64,000 bases of DNA from Agmasoma carcini (nom. nud.) (taxonomy: Eukaryota > Microsporidia > Thelohaniidae): positions 1 through 64,000 of the forward strand of contig JAOXFI010000006.1 in NCBI GenBank assembly GCA_029232285.1, read 5' to 3'. The notes below the pieces were generated by a model. The model was not told where the DNA came from. It saw nothing but the letters and a program-made list of their open reading frames with translations, and ran no database searches. Within the stretch, counting starts at the first letter, position 1, and each line of letters begins with the position of its first letter. A program made the translations under genes and the position numbers. Positions 51,995-62,679 of the stretch are shown here, piece after piece.

Positions 51995-52606
51995 TCAACG
52001 CTTATTTACTGTAAAATGTATTTTATTACCAATAAAGTAAAACCTTAATTGATAATCAACAAATTTTGACCATTTTCTACCCATTCGTGGTATTGGCCTG
52101 GGCTTGTTATTCTTATATTCTAACTTGTAATGATTTATAGTTATAATAGTTGCATCAGTATCTGATTTAAAGTCCTTCATCAGACTTATAAATTTATCAA
52201 TATAACTAAAACACGTATGTGCCACATAAGTAACGGTATCAATGATAAGAAAAAGGTTTTTTCTATCTTTAACTCTATTTATACGCGAAATTAGCATATT
52301 ATAACTATAAATAGGAAAATATTCAACATGTTTGTCGAATGATTCATTTGACTTTTTATCCAAAAATAAATCAACATCCGATGAATCTGATGAGAGATAC
52401 AAATTCTCAAACGTAGAATCATCATCAATGTCATCATTCGTTCTTTTGTCATATTTTTGTCCAAGATCACCTTGTGTATCACAAATTACAATATGACCAG
52501 CTTCCATCGTCAACTTCTCAACGATCTCGGTTACATTCATGTCTGGAGGGATAACTACGTCAAGTATCGTATTTTTATCGAAATTAACACCATCAAGTGA
52601 AAACAT
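51995..52606 (-). CDS. RAD51/RecA-like protein lacking Walker A
   Basis: A 203-residue protein related to the RAD51 paralogs. AGHIVICDTQGDLG near residue 36 resembles the RecA-fold strand 'GxVLYIDTEGxF'. FLIIDTVTYVAHTCF (about 115-130) is in the Walker B position 'LLIIDSI'. TIITINHYKLEY and RPIPRMGRKWSKFVDYQLRF resemble 'VVITNQV' and the XRCC2/RAD51D/RAD57 'KPALGxxWSxxxxTRLxL' motif. No GxxxxGKT P-loop exists before the first strand, where VIPPDMNVTEIVEKL lies instead. An acidic insert (DDIDDDSTFENLYLSSDSSD) follows. The frame extends six codons upstream to a TTG, but the first ATG is at 52606 and AAATTT lies about 20 bases beyond it. It may be a structural paralog, as in the Shu complex, where Csm2 and Psy3 also lack Walker motifs. 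Confidence 0.5.
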   Translation of the reverse strand: MFSLDGVNFDKNTILDVVIPPDMNVTEIVEKLTMEAGHIVICDTQGDLGQKYDKRTNDDIDDDSTFENLYLSSDSSDVDLFLDKKSNESFDKHVEYFPIYSYNMLISRINRVKDRKNLFLIIDTVTYVAHTCFSYIDKFISLMKDFKSDTDATIITINHYKLEYKNNKPRPIPRMGRKWSKFVDYQLRFYFIGNKIHFTVNKR

Positions 52607-52775
52607 ACGGATAATATAAGTCAAATAAATTTTTTACTAAAAAAATAAAAATGTATATATTTTCAACTATAAAAAGTCAAATCAAGGACTAAACTAAATA
52701 CTAAACTTGGTATAATACCATCTACATACATTTTAACAAATTATATCAATTAATATTTATTTTTTCATATTTGGA
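52607..52775. other. Short spacer
   Basis: AT-rich bases between the RAD51-like and CLASP-like genes, both on the minus strand. I looked here for a missing exon with a P-loop and found none. Confidence 0.5.
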
Positions 52776-55136
52776 TCAACTTCTAGGCCTGGGCGATTTG
52801 AGTAAAGTTTGTCTACGAGGTGTGAGCTCACTGGTGTCAAAAATTGGTCGTCTATCTTCTTCATCCTCATTAAACGTATCATCATTGAATATTTTGTGTC
52901 TAGATTTAATACTTGGGCTCGATTGCTCTTCAAATATATTTGGAACCTCCTCTGCACGAACTATTATCGAGTCTGTAACTCTAAGCCCATCAGAATAAGC
53001 AACACTATCAAATCGTAAGGGTGCCCTTTCAATAATCTCTGTCTCAAGACCTTGATATAATTGATCAACTTGAGTATCAGTAGGTAACTTTTCTATATCT
53101 ATATTGTCTGTGGCAACTTCAAAGACATCAAAATCCATATTATTTACATTCTCGGTCTGTATACATGGTTTCATATGTTGTATCATTTTATTATTAGGAG
53201 TACAAAAAGACTTAGAAACAATTATAGGATGCTTAGCTTCAGCAGGCTGTTCAATAATTGATAATTCACAAAGATTTTGGCTTAAATTCGCCATATCACT
53301 CTCAATATTGGATTTAGATGAAAAACTATCCTTATCTGATCCAACCTGCTTACAAAAGGCATTTTCTGAGGGCTGTTCATGTAGAATAGAACAATTGTAA
53401 AGACCACATAAATCGTCACTGAACCCTTCCATTTCCATTGAAAAATTTCTATGATCCTTTTGCCTTTCTTTAAGATTATCAATACAATTAATATGGTTGA
53501 TTTCTCTTTCAATATTAGGCAACGCTTCGTGATGATTACCTCCTTTAGGGATCTGTTCAATATTTATTACAGTAGAATCAAATATTCTAGATTCAGATTT
53601 TACAATATTAACATTGTCATTGATTGAACTGTTCAAAACAGGTCCAATCCTTTGATCAACAATATCATCAAATATTATTACACTATTACTGTCCTTAACT
53701 TCACTAAACAAGATTTGCTCATTACCATGATCATCATTAATATGATTTTCGGTATTATCAGCACCTTCAATCTTTGAAATGGTATTGCAAGTTAGAACAG
53801 GTGTGTTTAATTGCTCATCTATATGTGATGTATTGGTGACCGGTTGCTTTGATATGAATTCTACATCAGTCTCATCGTGTACTTTACATATGTTTGGTGT
53901 ATATTCAGCACTATCAACCAAGTTATCTGCTGATAACTTTGATTCTGAAGAGGTCAAAATCATTTCTTGATTTAAAGAGGGTGTTTCTTTCATCTTTTTT
54001 TGTAATTGATTAATTGGATTTAATTTTTGATTAGTCATACCCTTGTTAGTGATAGTGGCTGTATTAATACCTTGTGATTTATTTAACAGGCCTCTTTTAG
54101 ACAAGTTTTCATAATCAAACCTATATGTGTTTAATTTTCTTCTAATTTCTTCATCATTATCTGACACTAATGCAGAGTCAACATCCAAATTTTCGTTAAA
54201 AGAAGGTTTTGTTTTAATTTTTTTAGAATTATCTTTGTTTTTAATATCAATAGCAGCTGTTGTAATCTTTTTGTTAATTTTAGTTGATGGTTGATCCAGC
54301 TCAGAGAACCTTGTATAGAACGATCGTCTGTATTTTACAGGTGATGTCTTCACTGGCGTGTTAAAAAGTTTCTGATGTTTTGATTTATCATCCGAACCAG
54401 TATGATTATTCTTATTATCAGTTGCTTTCACCCCACAATCAGTTATTTTACCAATTTCATTTGTTAATTCATCAATTTTAATTTCTTTACTGTTCTTTAA
54501 TCTGAGATGGTCTCTTTGTCTATTTAAACCGGTGTGAACCTTCGTAGGATTGACTTTCTTTTTATCTAAGCTGATGCCTTTAATGTTAAACTCTTTACAG
54601 ATAGTCCTGATTTCTTGAGCTGCGTCCGTTTTACCACTTTCAATATAATTTATATATGTAGAATGAGTCAGCGTTGGGGGTTGTTTCAACCTTAGAAGTA
54701 TTATTTGATAAACTGTATATCGTATGCTTTTGTTTGCGTTTTTAATAAAGTAAGCGATATGTTTTAAAGTAGTAGTATCAGTCATGAGGTCAGATATGGA
54801 GTATATGACTTCCTGGGCCCTTTGTACAAAAACCTTATTTGCTTTACCTGTTAATTTAAAAAGAATAGGGAAATAGTCTTTAAAGAAATCCTTAGTTTTA
54901 CAAATGGTGATACAATGGTTTAAAAATATCAAAGAAGTCCCGTTGAGGCGTGACCTATCACTTTGTATTGATCTTAGTAACAAAGGACTGTATATTCTGT
55001 ACTTAGACTTGACCAAGTCTTCTGTATTGATTGTGTTCTTCATTTCAATGAATAAATTGTTAATCTTTAGCCATGTATTCTCATTCTCCCTAACAGAGAA
55101 AAGTGTTTTACATTCTGAAAGCTGACTGTCCAACAT
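52776..55136 (-). CDS. CLASP-type TOG-domain microtubule protein
   Basis: A 786-residue protein. The N-terminal ~190 residues are helical repeats like the CLASP N-terminal TOG domain. SDRSRLNGTSLIFLNHCITI then DYFPILFKLTGKANKVFVQR matches CLASP 'LRREACxxLxxLA...LPxLLxLTgxxNKVFxxxA', followed by HIAYFIKNANKSIRYTVYQI. CLASPs (Stu1 in yeast) bind and stabilise spindle microtubules and act at kinetochores. The remainder is disordered, rich in S, N, D and K, with basic patches near 200-300 (KKVNPTKVHTGLNRQRDHLR) that could bind tubulin, and a C-terminal SPRP-like tail. Only one TOG is evident; typical CLASPs have more. AAATTTTTATTCCC immediately precedes the ATG. An XMAP215-type TOG is less likely given the LTGxxNKVF motif. 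Confidence 0.7.
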   Translation of the reverse strand: MLDSQLSECKTLFSVRENENTWLKINNLFIEMKNTINTEDLVKSKYRIYSPLLLRSIQSDRSRLNGTSLIFLNHCITICKTKDFFKDYFPILFKLTGKANKVFVQRAQEVIYSISDLMTDTTTLKHIAYFIKNANKSIRYTVYQIILLRLKQPPTLTHSTYINYIESGKTDAAQEIRTICKEFNIKGISLDKKKVNPTKVHTGLNRQRDHLRLKNSKEIKIDELTNEIGKITDCGVKATDNKNNHTGSDDKSKHQKLFNTPVKTSPVKYRRSFYTRFSELDQPSTKINKKITTAAIDIKNKDNSKKIKTKPSFNENLDVDSALVSDNDEEIRRKLNTYRFDYENLSKRGLLNKSQGINTATITNKGMTNQKLNPINQLQKKMKETPSLNQEMILTSSESKLSADNLVDSAEYTPNICKVHDETDVEFISKQPVTNTSHIDEQLNTPVLTCNTISKIEGADNTENHINDDHGNEQILFSEVKDSNSVIIFDDIVDQRIGPVLNSSINDNVNIVKSESRIFDSTVINIEQIPKGGNHHEALPNIEREINHINCIDNLKERQKDHRNFSMEMEGFSDDLCGLYNCSILHEQPSENAFCKQVGSDKDSFSSKSNIESDMANLSQNLCELSIIEQPAEAKHPIIVSKSFCTPNNKMIQHMKPCIQTENVNNMDFDVFEVATDNIDIEKLPTDTQVDQLYQGLETEIIERAPLRFDSVAYSDGLRVTDSIIVRAEEVPNIFEEQSSPSIKSRHKIFNDDTFNEDEEDRRPIFDTSELTPRRQTLLKSPRPRS

Positions 55137-55510
55137 GGGAATAAAAATTTGTTAAAATAAAAACTTATTTGAAATGTGAAACAAATGATGTTATGAAATA
55201 CATAACAAAGAAAAGCAAATATTTTAGTCACTTTGAAAAAAATTATTTAAAATATTTTAAAAATTAAATAAATTAATATTTTCAAAAAAAATAAAATGAT
55301 ACTTATTTAATAAAAAGTACTAACATACACGTTCCACATATAAGGCATGCTTGATTTATGATGATAATACACAATCAAGTACGTTTTGACCATTGATGAT
55401 ATTTATTAACGTTTTAAGATAAACTTATATAACATTAAGCTACAAACTTGTACTAATACAATATCAAAGCACCAATAGTCTTAATTTATAAACAAATATC
55501 ACCAATTATT
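55137..55510. other. Spacer upstream of the CLASP-like gene
   Basis: About 370 AT-rich bases, no gene seen. Confidence 0.5.
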
Positions 55511-57433
55511 TTATTTAAATATAGTTTCGATATTTTTCACAATCTCTTCAACCTTACCAACAAAGAATTCATCATTTCCAGTGACCTTAAAATCAAGAAT
55601 CTCTGCAAATTTTTCGTTCCATGAGACTCGAACCTTAGACCCTTCAACTTTAACACACTTATAATATTCTTTAAGTATTTTGATTAAACTCTCAAATCTA
55701 TTCAGCTTACTCAACTGTATGGTCTTAACATTCTTACCAATATCCTTAATTGCCTTATGAACAGACATAGCTACAACATCACTTAAATAACTATTCGTCC
55801 ATTCCATCAATACACCATCATTTCTTAAATATATTTTAATACCTTCAACTTCAAAATACTCATCTTTATATTCTGCTCCAAAATCATTGATCAAGATTTG
55901 TTTTATTAATATAGACGATGTGTTGTATGGTATTTTTTGCTTTTGTACAAATTTTATCTTCTTAAGGGGTGCATCTTTCAACTCATCAACATCATATACA
56001 TTAATATCATCTGCTGTAACAATTGTAAGCGCATCAAAATCTTCTTTTTTGGTATAAATCTTTCCTTTGTTGTTCTTAATCACATCAATCTTTGCCTCTT
56101 CCCCATTCTTTAGAGCATAAAGGTTCATCTCTATACCTTTCTTTTCATTCAGCAGACTTATTGAATTTTTTAGTCTTAACATTTCGGTCACCTCACCATG
56201 TACAAAAAATAGATTTTTTGGTTTACATTCATCAATGAATTGAGTATTTTGTGTGTAATCTACGTGAGCAGAAAAGGAAATATATTCTACAGACATATTC
56301 AGCTTAATCATTTGGCCTCTCATGCTCTCTATCTCCTTTGGCTCACTGAGAATTTCTTTGGCTAATGTGCCTTCAACGCAATAACCAGGGATTATTACAC
56401 CATTTTTTGAATTAGAACACCACCTTTCAAACAATTCTCGACTCAACCCACTCTGTAACATACCAGGACTAGCCATTATAACACAAGGGCCATTGTCTTT
56501 AAATGAATTAATATCTTTGAGGTAATGAACATAATCAAATTCAAACGGGTTTTTAACTAGACTTAACTTTTGTAAACGCTCATTCATCATATTAATATAA
56601 GTTTTATACACGGACATACATCTCTTGGCTAATGATGATGCATAGTAAATGGGTATGGTTTGTAGGCTTTTTTTAGATTGCCAATGTTCTTCAAGTATCA
56701 ACAAGAGCTCTTGAGCCCTACCCAAAGCAAAGACCGGTAATAAGCATCGACCACCACGCTCAACAACATCTGAAACCACTGATGTAAACCTGTTTTCTCT
56801 CTCAACACGGGGTAAATGACATTGAACACCATATGTAGACTCTGTTATTAATATATCTAATCTACAATTAGGACTCTCTGCAGCTTTTAGATGACGATCT
56901 TCCTCTCTACTAAAGTCTCCAGTATACAATAATTTTGTTTTTTCAATTTCTATGAGAAACATTGCAGCCCCTAAAACATGTCCAGCATTCAAAGCACTAA
57001 ATTTAATTCCTTTGATAGTTATTTGTTGATGATAATCAATAGGAATTATTTTATTATAGCAGTTTTCTAAATCCTGTTCAGTGTAAAAATCAGTATCAGA
57101 AGAGCTATTTATAACTCTGATATAATCATTGAGTAGCCACTTTAATATAGCCTTGGTAGGGTGTGTCATATATACCTTTCCTTTAAACCTTGTTTTCTCT
57201 GTTAAGAAAGGAAGGGCTGCGGCGTGATCCAGGTGAAAATGAGTTATCAGTATGGCATCTATATCAGCCATATCCTCAATGAGATCTAAGAAAGGAAGTG
57301 AAGTTACACCAGTGTGAGCTGGATGTACACCACAGTCAAGTATCAGTTGTTTATCGTTGTATTTTATATGTATACACGAACGACCAACCTCATTTCCTGC
57401 ACCAAGTGGCTTTATAACTATTTTATCATCCAT
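55511..57433 (-). CDS. YSH1: mRNA 3'-end endonuclease Ysh1/CPSF73
   Basis: A 640-residue metallo-beta-lactamase/beta-CASP nuclease that cuts pre-mRNA at the poly(A) site. GAGNEVGRSCIHIKY (11-25) and LILDCGVHPAHTG begin the lactamase fold. Zinc ligands H65, H67, D69 and H70 lie in ITHFHLDHAAALPF. NAGHVLGAAMFLIEI and LLYTGDFSREEDRHL carry the next His and Asp ligands. The beta-CASP part has LITESTYGVQ, GGRCLLPVFALGRAQELLLI, VIMASPGMLQSGLSRELF and the final motif His in YISFSAHVDYTQN. The C-terminal ~180 residues match the CPSF73 C-terminal domain only loosely. All active-site residues look intact. Length is close to human CPSF73 (684). It is divergent to the kinesin gene with 356 bases between the starts. 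Confidence 0.95.
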   Translation of the reverse strand: MDDKIVIKPLGAGNEVGRSCIHIKYNDKQLILDCGVHPAHTGVTSLPFLDLIEDMADIDAILITHFHLDHAAALPFLTEKTRFKGKVYMTHPTKAILKWLLNDYIRVINSSSDTDFYTEQDLENCYNKIIPIDYHQQITIKGIKFSALNAGHVLGAAMFLIEIEKTKLLYTGDFSREEDRHLKAAESPNCRLDILITESTYGVQCHLPRVERENRFTSVVSDVVERGGRCLLPVFALGRAQELLLILEEHWQSKKSLQTIPIYYASSLAKRCMSVYKTYINMMNERLQKLSLVKNPFEFDYVHYLKDINSFKDNGPCVIMASPGMLQSGLSRELFERWCSNSKNGVIIPGYCVEGTLAKEILSEPKEIESMRGQMIKLNMSVEYISFSAHVDYTQNTQFIDECKPKNLFFVHGEVTEMLRLKNSISLLNEKKGIEMNLYALKNGEEAKIDVIKNNKGKIYTKKEDFDALTIVTADDINVYDVDELKDAPLKKIKFVQKQKIPYNTSSILIKQILINDFGAEYKDEYFEVEGIKIYLRNDGVLMEWTNSYLSDVVAMSVHKAIKDIGKNVKTIQLSKLNRFESLIKILKEYYKCVKVEGSKVRVSWNEKFAEILDFKVTGNDEFFVGKVEEIVKNIETIFK

Positions 57434-57789
57434 TGCTACTAGTTGAGTAATTTTTTATAAAATTTTATATATTTTTGTATTTGGACCAAAAAAATACAAG
57501 ATTATTTGTAAAAAAGATGTTATGTGATGTTTTTTTTAATTAATTTAAGCGATTATGAACATTTAATTGGTTTTTAACACAAAGTTTCTAAAATTAAATA
57601 TGAAATCAATTAATTTAAGTTTATTGAATAATAATTCAATATATAGTTTAACAATACATCTCTACTTATATATAGATCTACTCAGATACTTCTATCAATA
57701 GTAAACATTAATGTTAAGAATTAAGTTTAATTTCAGATCAGTAAAAATTTGAAACTAAAAATTTAAAACACAAAAAATAAAATATCAAA
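57434..57789. promoter_or_regulatory. Divergent promoter region, YSH1 and kinesin
   Basis: The only head-to-head intergenic region with two confident genes in this window. AAATTTTATAAAAAATT lies toward YSH1. TAAAAATTTAAAAC lies about 20 bases before the kinesin ATG. The rest is AT-rich. Shared promoter activity is inferred only from the geometry. Confidence 0.45.
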
Positions 57790-59034
57790 ATGGAAAAGAA
57801 AGTGAAAGTAATTGTTAAAGTAAGAAATGTTGATAATGAGAAATCTATATGGGAGTATAAAGATGACACGTTATCTTACACAAAGAGCGATAAAAAAATC
57901 GCATTTACATGCTTTAAGTCAATATACGTAGAAAATAAACTGATCAATCTTTACAAAGATCAAATAAAACATAACATTGGTAGGTTTTTAAAGGGAGAGA
58001 ATGGTACAATATTTGCTTATGGGCAAACGGGCAGTGGAAAGACTTATACACTACTAGGTGGGAGTGAGGATGGTCTAATACAGATGGCATTGGGTGATTT
58101 ACTACCAAATAACATAACAATGTCATTCTTTGAGATATACAATGAAAAAATATATGATTTGTACAGCTGTAATGAACTTAAGATTTATACAACAAACAGT
58201 GTGGCCAAACTCAAGGATTTACACAAAGAAAACGTTTCTTCCTATTCCGATGCTTCAATTTTTTTGAATTTATGTCTCGCTAACAGACAAACGGGTATTA
58301 CAGAGTTTAATAGTCAAAGCTCAAGAAGCCATGGTGTGATACAAATAAAAAGAAATGGATGTACTTTGAATTTTATTGATCTGGCAGGAAGCGAAAGAGC
58401 GAGTCGATATGAAAGCAGAAGGAAAGAAGGATCATATATTAATAAGTCACTTCTTGCACTAGGAACCCTCATAAATAATCTATCAAAGGGTCTCTATATT
58501 GGATTTAGAGATTCAAAACTAACGAGAGTATTACAAGAAAGTTTAGATGGAAAAACAAACTTAGTGGCCATGACAATGATATCACCTTTCAAGGAATGTG
58601 TTGATGAAAGCGTTAGTACTCTTAATTTTGCAGCTAGGATGAATAGTTTAATGTTGAAGAAGATCGAAACTCTCGTGCAAACAAAAAATGAAACAAAAGT
58701 TTCAGAGAGGAGGGCTACGGTTAAACTGATTACAAGGGGGAAAGGCATGACAAAAAATGATGATAATCCTAAAAATTTAACACATAGAAGTGGAAATGTG
58801 ATTGATGTAGAAAAGACCAGTGGAATAGATTTTTATGAGATGTTTAGCGTTTTAGATGAACAGAAAAAGAATGATAATTTCACGCAGGTGTTGTTGACGA
58901 GAATAAGTGATCTTGAAAAGATGGTTGAGGCTTTGTTAGACAAAAATCCGAATCCTAAGATGAAAGAAATATATCAATTGGAAAAGAAAATGTTTAACTT
59001 AAGAAAAGAATTAGCTAAAGAGGATGGGTGCTGA
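57790..59034 (+). CDS. Minimal kinesin motor protein
   Basis: A 414-residue kinesin, nearly all motor domain. The P-loop is GQTGSGKT at 78-85 (FAYGQTGSGKTYTLLGG). Switch I is NSQSSRSHG, starting at N174. Switch II is DLAGSE at 197-202, then RKEGSYINKSLLALGTLI. FRDSKLTRVLQESLDGKTN is the microtubule-binding L12 region. The motor ends near residue 290, followed by a basic linker and a short predicted coiled coil (LEKMVEALLDKN, then YQLEKKMFNLRKELAKE), so it may dimerise. Loops are shortened throughout. With an N-terminal motor it should be plus-end directed, but the subfamily is unclear. A role in the spindle is likely, since microsporidia lack flagella. Head-to-head with YSH1. Confidence 0.93.
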   Translation: MEKKVKVIVKVRNVDNEKSIWEYKDDTLSYTKSDKKIAFTCFKSIYVENKLINLYKDQIKHNIGRFLKGENGTIFAYGQTGSGKTYTLLGGSEDGLIQMALGDLLPNNITMSFFEIYNEKIYDLYSCNELKIYTTNSVAKLKDLHKENVSSYSDASIFLNLCLANRQTGITEFNSQSSRSHGVIQIKRNGCTLNFIDLAGSERASRYESRRKEGSYINKSLLALGTLINNLSKGLYIGFRDSKLTRVLQESLDGKTNLVAMTMISPFKECVDESVSTLNFAARMNSLMLKKIETLVQTKNETKVSERRATVKLITRGKGMTKNDDNPKNLTHRSGNVIDVEKTSGIDFYEMFSVLDEQKKNDNFTQVLLTRISDLEKMVEALLDKNPNPKMKEIYQLEKKMFNLRKELAKEDGC

Positions 59035-59350
59035 TTTTAAATGAAATTAATAAATTAATTAAGATGAATGTTTTGATTATGAGGTTTTATTTGGTTTAAA
59101 CTTTACGTTAAGGTTAGTGAGTTTATATCATAGATTTATCAATTGTGATAAAACGTTTTACAAAATATAATAAAATGTTATAAACAAGATTATAATTGTA
59201 AAGAAATAAATTTTAAAAATACAGGAAACTGAATAATGTTTGTTAATAATCAATTATTTGAAAAATTATTTTTACTGATTATAAATTTAGATAATTACAT
59301 TTTTTATATTTTGGACTTAAATCACTAAAAAAATATATAATTTTAATATA
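59035..59350. other. Spacer after kinesin
   Basis: About 315 AT-rich bases, no gene; ends in the TA target of the adjacent transposon. Confidence 0.5.
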
Positions 59351-60773
59351 CAGTACTCCAAAAAAACCAGATACCCCAAAAAGATTATATAAAAATGTGA
59401 TTTTTTTAAAAATAATAATAATTTGAGTTTAATTGTATAAATATATCTATAATATTTTTAATTTTAAAATCGCGCATTTATATAAACTCTTTTGATAATT
59501 TTGATGAAATATTATTAAAAACAAATAAAAAACCGAACACTAGAAAAAATACCATGTAATTCCTCCTCTTATATAACTAAAAATACAAGATACAAAATAA
59601 ATACCCTAATGAGTAAATATGTTTCTGAATTCGACAAAGGTAAAATAAAAATATTCACCTATTTTATATGGGGTTTTCAATACACGAAAACAGTGTAAAA
59701 GCTTGCTTAAAAAGGTCTACAATAAAAGACCACGTTAGAAAATACAATAATGATGAAGAGGATAAAAGAAATTAATTGATATCAGCAAAAAATTCAAAAT
59801 GATCAATAAAACTTCTAAGCTACATGCTATAATATAAAAAATTAATTTTCAATAAATCTAATGTGAGCATCTGTGATGAAAGTGTGCGTCTTTTCTTAAA
59901 GAAAAATCACTTTAGACATGTTCATCCTTTTTCTAAGCCAAAATCATCAAATTTACAAATAATTAAAAGATTAAGAATTTCAAAAATGTGGCTATTTGAA
60001 GGTAAAGGCTCCTTTAGTGACGTTATTTTTCAGATGAAAGTTTTTTAAACATTTTTAATGACTCTAAGAGGCAAAATAAATGGATTGAAAAAAGAAAATC
60101 AACGCCTATAAAAGAAATTGTTAAATTTGGTAAAAAATATTTATTTGAGGTTGTATATGTAAAAATGGTGTTAAAACTTGGTATTTTATATGGAACTTTA
60201 AATGAACTATATTATACTTTAATTTAAGCAATAATCTATATAAAAGTGCACAAAAATTCTGAATTTAAAAATATAAATTTCAATAAGACAACGATCCAAA
60301 GCATAAAAGTAAGATGGCATCAGAGTTTTTAAATATATGAATATTGAAATGTTAGAATAGTCTTCACAGAGCCCAGATCTTAACCCTATAGAAGATCTAT
60401 GGCTTTATTTAAAGCAAAAACTAAGATATGTTGTTTTTAATAATGAGGCGCATTTAATATCAAAAATTAGTAAAATGTGGTCTGATATCGGTACCTTATA
60501 CTGTAGAACACTGGTAGATTCTTTATGGCATAATTAAAGAAATTGTTGTGTCAAAAGGTTGGCATACATCATATTAAATAAAGGTGTCCGGTTTTATTGG
60601 TTTTTATTTAAAAAATTTAGATTAACTATTAAAAGGAATTATATAAAATGTGCGATTTAAAAAATAAAAAAATTAAAGATATAGTTATACAATAAAATTC
60701 ATATTATTATTTTTTCAAATATTTACATTTTTTATATAATCTTTTTGGAGTGTTGTTTTTTTTTGAAGTACTG
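59351..60773 (+). mobile_element. Degenerate Tc1/mariner element (family 3), complete ends
   Basis: The best-bounded transposon in the window. Terminal inverted repeats of about 70 bp begin CAGTACTCCAAAAAAACCAG (left) and CAGTACTTCAAAAAAAAACA (right, inverted), both continuing into CTCCAAAAAGATTATATAAA-like sequence. TA flanks both ends, at 59349-59350 and 60774-60775. Transposase pieces on the plus strand: MSKYVSEFDKGKIK near 59609; a helix-turn-helix piece at 59863-60048; FSDVIF-MKVF with 'FSDES' traces near 60010-60045; DNDPKHK near 60283-60303 (second D); SPDLNPIEDLWLYLKQKLR near 60373-60430 (third D region). Several stops and frameshifts. The ends are well kept, so it could in principle still be moved by a transposase supplied elsewhere. 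Confidence 0.9.
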
Positions 60774-61369
60774 TAGATCTTGTGGTTTAATAAATAAAAA
60801 TAAGGTAAATTTAATGAAGTAGTTTAATTGATGATTATATGAAGATATTGTACTAATTAGAGAATATTGAAGGTATATTTAATTAAGAAGATAAAATTTC
60901 CAATTTGTTTATAATAAGCAACCCAATTCAATTCATTCACATGATAAGGTTATATATACATATGTTTAAGTATATACCACGGTAAATTTTGTATGATTAG
61001 AAGTAATGTAGCGCACACATATTTTCAACGCATTCATAATATACTTTTAAAGGGTTTTAAATGTATTTGTAGCCCATAAACTATATACAAAATTGTCAAC
61101 AAAAATGAACAAGGAATAAACTTGAAATAAAACAATTGTTAAATGTAAACACAGGGTTGGCAAAAAAAATCGTAAAACATATTATGAGTTTACCAGTGCA
61201 TATCAAAGTTAAATACTTTTGAAATAAATATAGTAGTATTATATAAAATTATTTTATAACGATGTAAATATATTAAAAAATACCAAAATACCAAATACTT
61301 GACCAAATAATCTAGAAATTATAATTCCTCTGCATTTACGATGTAATTTTGTTAAAATTTTACATAAGT
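60774..61369. other. AT-rich spacer between transposons
   Basis: No gene. CAGGGTTGGCAAAAAAAATC near 61153 resembles 6868 in this window and may be a transposon end. Confidence 0.4.
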
Positions 61370-62110
61370 AAACACATATCTGATTTTGTTAAAGGCCAGG
61401 TTGTTGATTAAAGAATTCGGTTCTCATACTTAAAGAAATCTCTTGTAAAATAAACCTATCTATCAATACAGTACATGATATGTAACGAGTATGATATTCG
61501 GGTACAATTGAAAAAGATAGTAAGTAAAGATTTAAATATAGATGTTTGTTTATGTATTATTAGGCATTGGTTAGATTGTGAGGTTTTTAAAAATGCTTTC
61601 TATATGTTAGCCTCTTCTTCGAAAAAAATATTTGAGATATGTTTAAGTTGACACAAAAATGGTTTTTTACAATAATAGAATTTTACGTAGTGATGAATCA
61701 CCATTTGAATTATTTATGATCATAAACAAATTCTGCCAACAATAAACACAAAAAGGTATAATTATGTTGTGTTTTTATCTGCATAAATTGGTAATTAGGT
61801 TTTAATAGATAAATAGAAATCATTTGATTGAGAATCTGAAATACCTTTAGATAAATTTAACCATAAAATCATGTTTTTCAACAAGATAAAAACCCTAAAC
61901 ATACATCAAATCATGCTCAAGAATTTTAAGGTCAAAAGTTTTAATTAGGCAACTCAATTGAACATCTTCAGGCTTATTGTGGATCAAAAACACATAGAGT
62001 TTGGATCTAAAAAAATTGTGAAGATTTTTTAATAAATTAAAGTGTGTTTGGTATAGCATACTAGGCAATTTTAAAAACTTTGTTAGAAGCATAAAGAAAA
62101 GGTTCAAAGA
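61370..62110 (+). mobile_element. Degenerate Tc1/mariner transposase, ends not found
   Basis: Readable motifs on the plus strand, in order: LRSDESPFELF (61684-61716) is the first catalytic D box. FQQDKNPKHTSNHAQEF (about 61876-61926) is the second. NSIEHLQAY near 61950-61978 is a decayed 'LNPIEHLWAY', followed by SKTHRVWI. Stops and an apparent deletion separate the last two. The opposite-strand open frame at 61895-62107 is a shadow of this. Confidence 0.78.
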
Positions 62111-62679
62111 TGTGTTTTTGGTTGGGTGCGTTATAAAGTTTTTTTGGTATTATAAGTAGTTTTGTGAATCTTCGAGTCAGTCTTAGACAAAAATGCTATA
62201 CAAAATTCGTTTTTTTTGGAATGATTCAAGTAAATTAAATTATTGATATTATTATTCAGTACTTATCATAATAGGCAGAACATTTTATCTTTTGTATTTT
62301 GGGTTTTTCTTAAACATAAATTCTATTAAGTGATCAAATAAATCTTCTTCTTTTATTCCATTCTCTTTGATTGTGACCAAAGACCTTCGATTGTTTAAAA
62401 TGAACATGTGAATCATTCGGATCTACAAATTATATAAATGATTTATCGAATATTGCTCATATCCGTTAATTAATAAATTAAATGCAAATTTAGGAATTCC
62501 TGTATAAAAAAACAGTAAAAAATTACCATTTTAATTATTATAGAAATAATATTAATAATTATTAAAAATAACTTGTCACAATGAGATGAATTTTTTGTAT
62601 CCTCACAATATTCATCAATTCATATTTTTTACAAAATTACTTAGATTATCATACGATACACCCTTTCTTGATTTCAGTT
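62111..62679. other. AT-rich spacer between transposon remnants
   Basis: No gene or clear motif. Possibly decayed ends of either neighbouring element. Confidence 0.4.

Noticed and set aside
52607..52624. Upstream TTG start for the RAD51-like gene
   Set aside because: Non-ATG start; the first ATG is at 52606 and the extra codons add no motif.
61895..62107. 70-codon minus-strand frame
   Set aside because: Antisense shadow of a Tc1 transposase remnant on the plus strand.
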